Source: Nocardia blacklockiae (GTDB lineage Bacteria; Actinomycetota; Actinomycetes; Mycobacteriales; Mycobacteriaceae). Taken from it: a stretch of 64,000 bases of DNA. Positions within the stretch are counted from its first letter, which is position 1; the number at the start of each line of letters is the position of its first letter. Shown piece after piece: positions 62,104-64,000 of the stretch. The position numbers and the translations under genes are program-made. The stretch spans positions 434,001 to 498,000 of the forward strand of contig NZ_JADLRJ010000001.1 in NCBI RefSeq assembly GCF_015477355.1, given 5' to 3'. A model generated the notes under the pieces. It saw only the letters and a program-made list of their open reading frames with translations, was not told the origin of the DNA and did no database searches.

Positions 62104-62408
62104 TGCCGCACAGGTCCTATCGAAGAGTGTCGCCGGAGGTGCGCCAGGCCGCGGTGGAGCAGGTGATCGCCCTCACCGGCAAGCTCCGCAGCGAGTCGGA
62201 GGCCTGCCGGGTGGTGGCCGAGCAGATCGGTGTGCACACCAACTCGGTGCGCAACTGGGTGCGCGCCGCCGAGGGCCCCGGCCTCGAGCGCATGGACGCC
62301 TCCGCGCTGCGCCGCAAGGTGGCCCTGCTGCAACAGCAGCTGGCCGCCGCCGCGGAGATGAACCGCACCCTCGTGGAAACCCTCAACGACGCCAAACGCA
62401 TCACATGA
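62100..62408 (+). CDS. Stand-alone IS3/IS911 OrfA-like helix-turn-helix protein
   Basis: 102 residues. SPEVRQAAVEQVIALTGKLRSESEACRVVAEQIGVHTNSVRNWVRAAEG is the transposase_8 helix-turn-helix of IS3-family OrfA. A short leucine-zipper-like segment (ALRRKVALLQQQLAAAAEMNRTLVETLNDAK) follows. No OrfB transposase, frameshift site or inverted repeats are nearby, and the gene overlaps its neighbours by ATGA on both sides. It is therefore probably a domesticated DNA-binding regulator of the operon rather than a mobile element. Confidence 0.8.
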   Translation: MMPHRSYRRVSPEVRQAAVEQVIALTGKLRSESEACRVVAEQIGVHTNSVRNWVRAAEGPGLERMDASALRRKVALLQQQLAAAAEMNRTLVETLNDAKRIT

Positions 62409-62491
62409 ACCCAGCCCTCGGCCTCGCGGCAGTCTCCGCCGCCTCTCGTCCCGCTCCCCGCGAACGTCGTTGTGCCCCGGGGGCGCGGTGA
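62405..62491 (+). CDS. 28-residue micro-ORF coupled at both ends
   Basis: ATG 62405 overlaps the upstream stop (ATGA), and the stop at 62489-62491 overlaps the GTG start of the hydrolase at 62488 (GTGA). The peptide begins MNPALGLAAVSAASRPAPRE. No motif. It fills exactly the gap between two genes, as 53748-53831 and 61855-62103 do. Confidence 0.35.
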   Translation: MNPALGLAAVSAASRPAPRERRCAPGAR

Positions 62492-64000
62492 ACGCGAAAA
62501 CCCTGCTGTGGACGGGGTTCGGGAGTGTGATCGCGCTGGTCACGCTGGTGCTGGTGGTGCTGGTGCCGGCTTCGGAGGACGAGTGCGACACCGCCACCGT
62601 GCCCGCGTCGTCGGCGCCGTCGCTGGGCGGCTACCCGCCCGGCGATCCCCGCGCGCTGGCCTCCTCGGCCTCGGTCACCGGCTCGGGCACCGCGACGCGC
62701 CCCGAGACGCCGGGCGTGACGAACGCGCCTGCGGCCGTGACGAAGTCGGCCGCGACCGCGACGCCCTCGCTGGCCGCGGGCAACGCGCCGATCCGGCGCA
62801 CCTGGCCGCTGCCCGGCGGCTCGTTCACCGTCTCCGACACCTTCGGCGCGCGCGGCGGCAGCCACCTCGGCGTCGACCTGGCCGCCGCCGACGGCACCCC
62901 GATCTTCTCCGTCGCCGACGGCGTGGTCGTCGCGGCGGGCCCGGCCTCGGGCTTCGGCAACTGGATCGTCATCGACTCCATCGACGTCAACGGCCGCCCG
63001 TTCTCCGCGGTGTACGGGCACGAATGGGACAGCGGGGTGCGGGTGCGGGTGGGGCAGACGGTGCGCGCGGGCGACCTGATCGGCGCGGTCGGCTCGGCCG
63101 GCGAATCCTCCGGCCCGCATCTGCATTTCGAGATCGTGCCCGGCGGCCGCTTCGCCGGCGGGCACCAGATCGACCCGCTGCCCTGGCTCGACGGCGCGCC
63201 CACCCCGAACGGCGGCGGCGCGTGGCCGTACTCGACCAACCCGCAGTGCCTGCGCGGCTTCGGCACCGCCGGCGGCGCCCTGGCCGACGGCAAGGTGCCC
63301 CCCGACCTCGAAATCTGGTATCGCCGTGCGGGTTCGCTGTGCCCGGAGATCACCCCGTCGATCCTGGCCGCGCAGGGCCGCCAGGAGTCCGGCTTCCGCC
63401 GCGGCCTGACCTCCCCGGCCGGCGCGCAGGGCCTGGCGCAGTTCCTGCCGAGCACCGCGCGCGCCACCGACCCCGACGACGGTCAGCCGTATCTGCTCGA
63501 CGCCGACGGCAACGGGTCGGCGAGCCTGTGGGACGACGGCGACGCGATCATCGCGCAGGGCCGCTACATGTGCTCGATCGCGCATCAGGTGGAGCGCTGG
63601 ATCGGCGAGGGCAAGGTGCGCGGCGACGTGGTGCCGCTGGCGCTGGCGGCCTACAACGCCGGCGAGGGTGCGGTGCTGGCCTCGGGCGGCATGCCCAATC
63701 AGTACGCGGCGCACCTCTCCGAGACCCAGCCGTACGTGGCGAACATCCTCGCGATGGAGGCGCAGTACCGCGCGCCGGGCGCGCTGGGCCGGTTCCAGCC
63801 CTCGGGCCGCGGCAGCGGTGCCGACGTGGTCCAGGCCGCCGAGCAGTGGCTCGGCACCCCGTACGTGTGGGGCGGCGGCGGACCGGCCGGGCCCACCGGC
63901 GGCGGGCTCGACGGCCCGGGACTCACCGCGGCCGCGGTGTTCGCCGCCTCCTCGGGCCAGGTGTCGTTGCCGCGCACCGCCGAACAGCAGTGGGAGATGG
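62488..64000 (+). CDS. Cell-wall hydrolase: M23 peptidase, lytic transglycosylase, degenerate NlpC/P60 (3' end cut by window)
   Basis: At least 504 residues; the gene runs off the edge. An N-terminal membrane anchor (LLWTGFGSVIALVTLVLVVLVP) is followed by an M23 LytM domain with H126 and D130 (HLGVD) and H211-L-H213 (HLHFE), so its zinc site is intact. A lytic transglycosylase domain follows, with catalytic E300 in GRQESGFRRGLTSPAGAQGLAQFLPSTA and YNAGEG. Then an NlpC/P60 start, GTPYVWGGGG..GGLDGPGL, in which the normal D-C-S-G is D-G-P-G, so the catalytic Cys is Gly476. It would open peptidoglycan for the secretion machine (VirB1-like role). Confidence 0.88.
   Translation, partial: MNAKTLLWTGFGSVIALVTLVLVVLVPASEDECDTATVPASSAPSLGGYPPGDPRALASSASVTGSGTATRPETPGVTNAPAAVTKSAATATPSLAAGNAPIRRTWPLPGGSFTVSDTFGARGGSHLGVDLAAADGTPIFSVADGVVVAAGPASGFGNWIVIDSIDVNGRPFSAVYGHEWDSGVRVRVGQTVRAGDLIGAVGSAGESSGPHLHFEIVPGGRFAGGHQIDPLPWLDGAPTPNGGGAWPYSTNPQCLRGFGTAGGALADGKVPPDLEIWYRRAGSLCPEITPSILAAQGRQESGFRRGLTSPAGAQGLAQFLPSTARATDPDDGQPYLLDADGNGSASLWDDGDAIIAQGRYMCSIAHQVERWIGEGKVRGDVVPLALAAYNAGEGAVLASGGMPNQYAAHLSETQPYVANILAMEAQYRAPGALGRFQPSGRGSGADVVQAAEQWLGTPYVWGGGGPAGPTGGGLDGPGLTAAAVFAASSGQVSLPRTAEQQWEM

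Noticed and set aside
62100-62408. An active IS3-family insertion sequence
   Set aside because: Only an OrfA-like gene is present, with no OrfB, frameshift signal, inverted repeats or target duplication.
1-64000. tRNA or rRNA genes, CRISPR arrays, prophage genes, replication origin
   Set aside because: Looked for and not found; no cloverleaf, repeat-spacer pattern, phage structural gene or DnaA-box cluster was recognised.

Overview
The window is very GC-rich, dense in genes and strictly bacterial. Gene content and order point to a mycolic-acid actinobacterium (order Mycobacteriales), and I infer Nocardia or a close relative. Several blocks follow the order known from Mycobacterium tuberculosis (tesB2, pdxT, yebC, then ruvCAB, then yajC-secD-secF, a family-5 lipoprotein, apt, relA), with accessory genes inserted between them. 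A DosR-like regulator, an Acg-type nitroreductase, a GAP-family membrane protein, a deazaflavin-type (DDN) nitroreductase and a cutinase-family esterase fit the same group. No rRNA, tRNA, CRISPR array, prophage or complete insertion sequence was found.

Layout. 1-5.9 kb: TetR regulator with a paired operator facing an acyltransferase, a uridine-kinase-like protein with a broken P-loop, thioesterase II, a DosR-like regulator, an Acg-type nitroreductase carrying a DosR box, and a GAP-family protein. 5.9-11.2 kb: a NarL-type two-component pair, a KimA-like potassium importer with a structured leader, pdxT and yebC. 11.2-22.7 kb: a nitrogen-scavenging locus under a GntR/FadR regulator. It has a formamidase, an amidase and two ABC-importer/amidohydrolase modules arranged as mirror images. 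22.7-25.8 kb: YggT, a small zinc-ribbon protein, a membrane-anchored esterase, an SMR exporter and a macrodomain protein. 26-28.3 kb: ruvCAB behind a LexA box. 28.3-31.6 kb: a membrane protein and a TetR/flavin-monooxygenase divergon. 31.6-37.7 kb: yajC-secDF-lipoprotein-apt. 37.8-42.9 kb: accessory genes between apt and relA (DDN-type reductase, ABC-F protein, msrBA, DUF1460 protein). 43.4-47.6 kb: relA, a leaderless SDR gene behind a MerR-type promoter, and a DMT transporter.

48.3 kb to the right edge is the most unusual part: one tightly overlapping operon that looks like a type IV secretion or conjugation machine. In order it encodes a secreted cutinase-like esterase, a single-pass protein, two ParA/MinD-like proteins that both lack the P-loop lysines, two small two-helix membrane proteins (pilin-like), three paralogous VirB8/TcpC-like extracytoplasmic proteins, a VirB6/TrbL-like protein, an SCO6880-type protein, a VirB4-type ATPase with a disordered N-terminal extension of about 540 residues, a stand-alone IS3 OrfA-like DNA-binding protein, and a cell-wall hydrolase cut off by the window edge. 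The hydrolase combines M23, lytic transglycosylase and an NlpC/P60 domain whose catalytic Cys position is Gly. No relaxase or VirD4-type coupling protein is visible here, so whether the system moves DNA, proteins or both is open.
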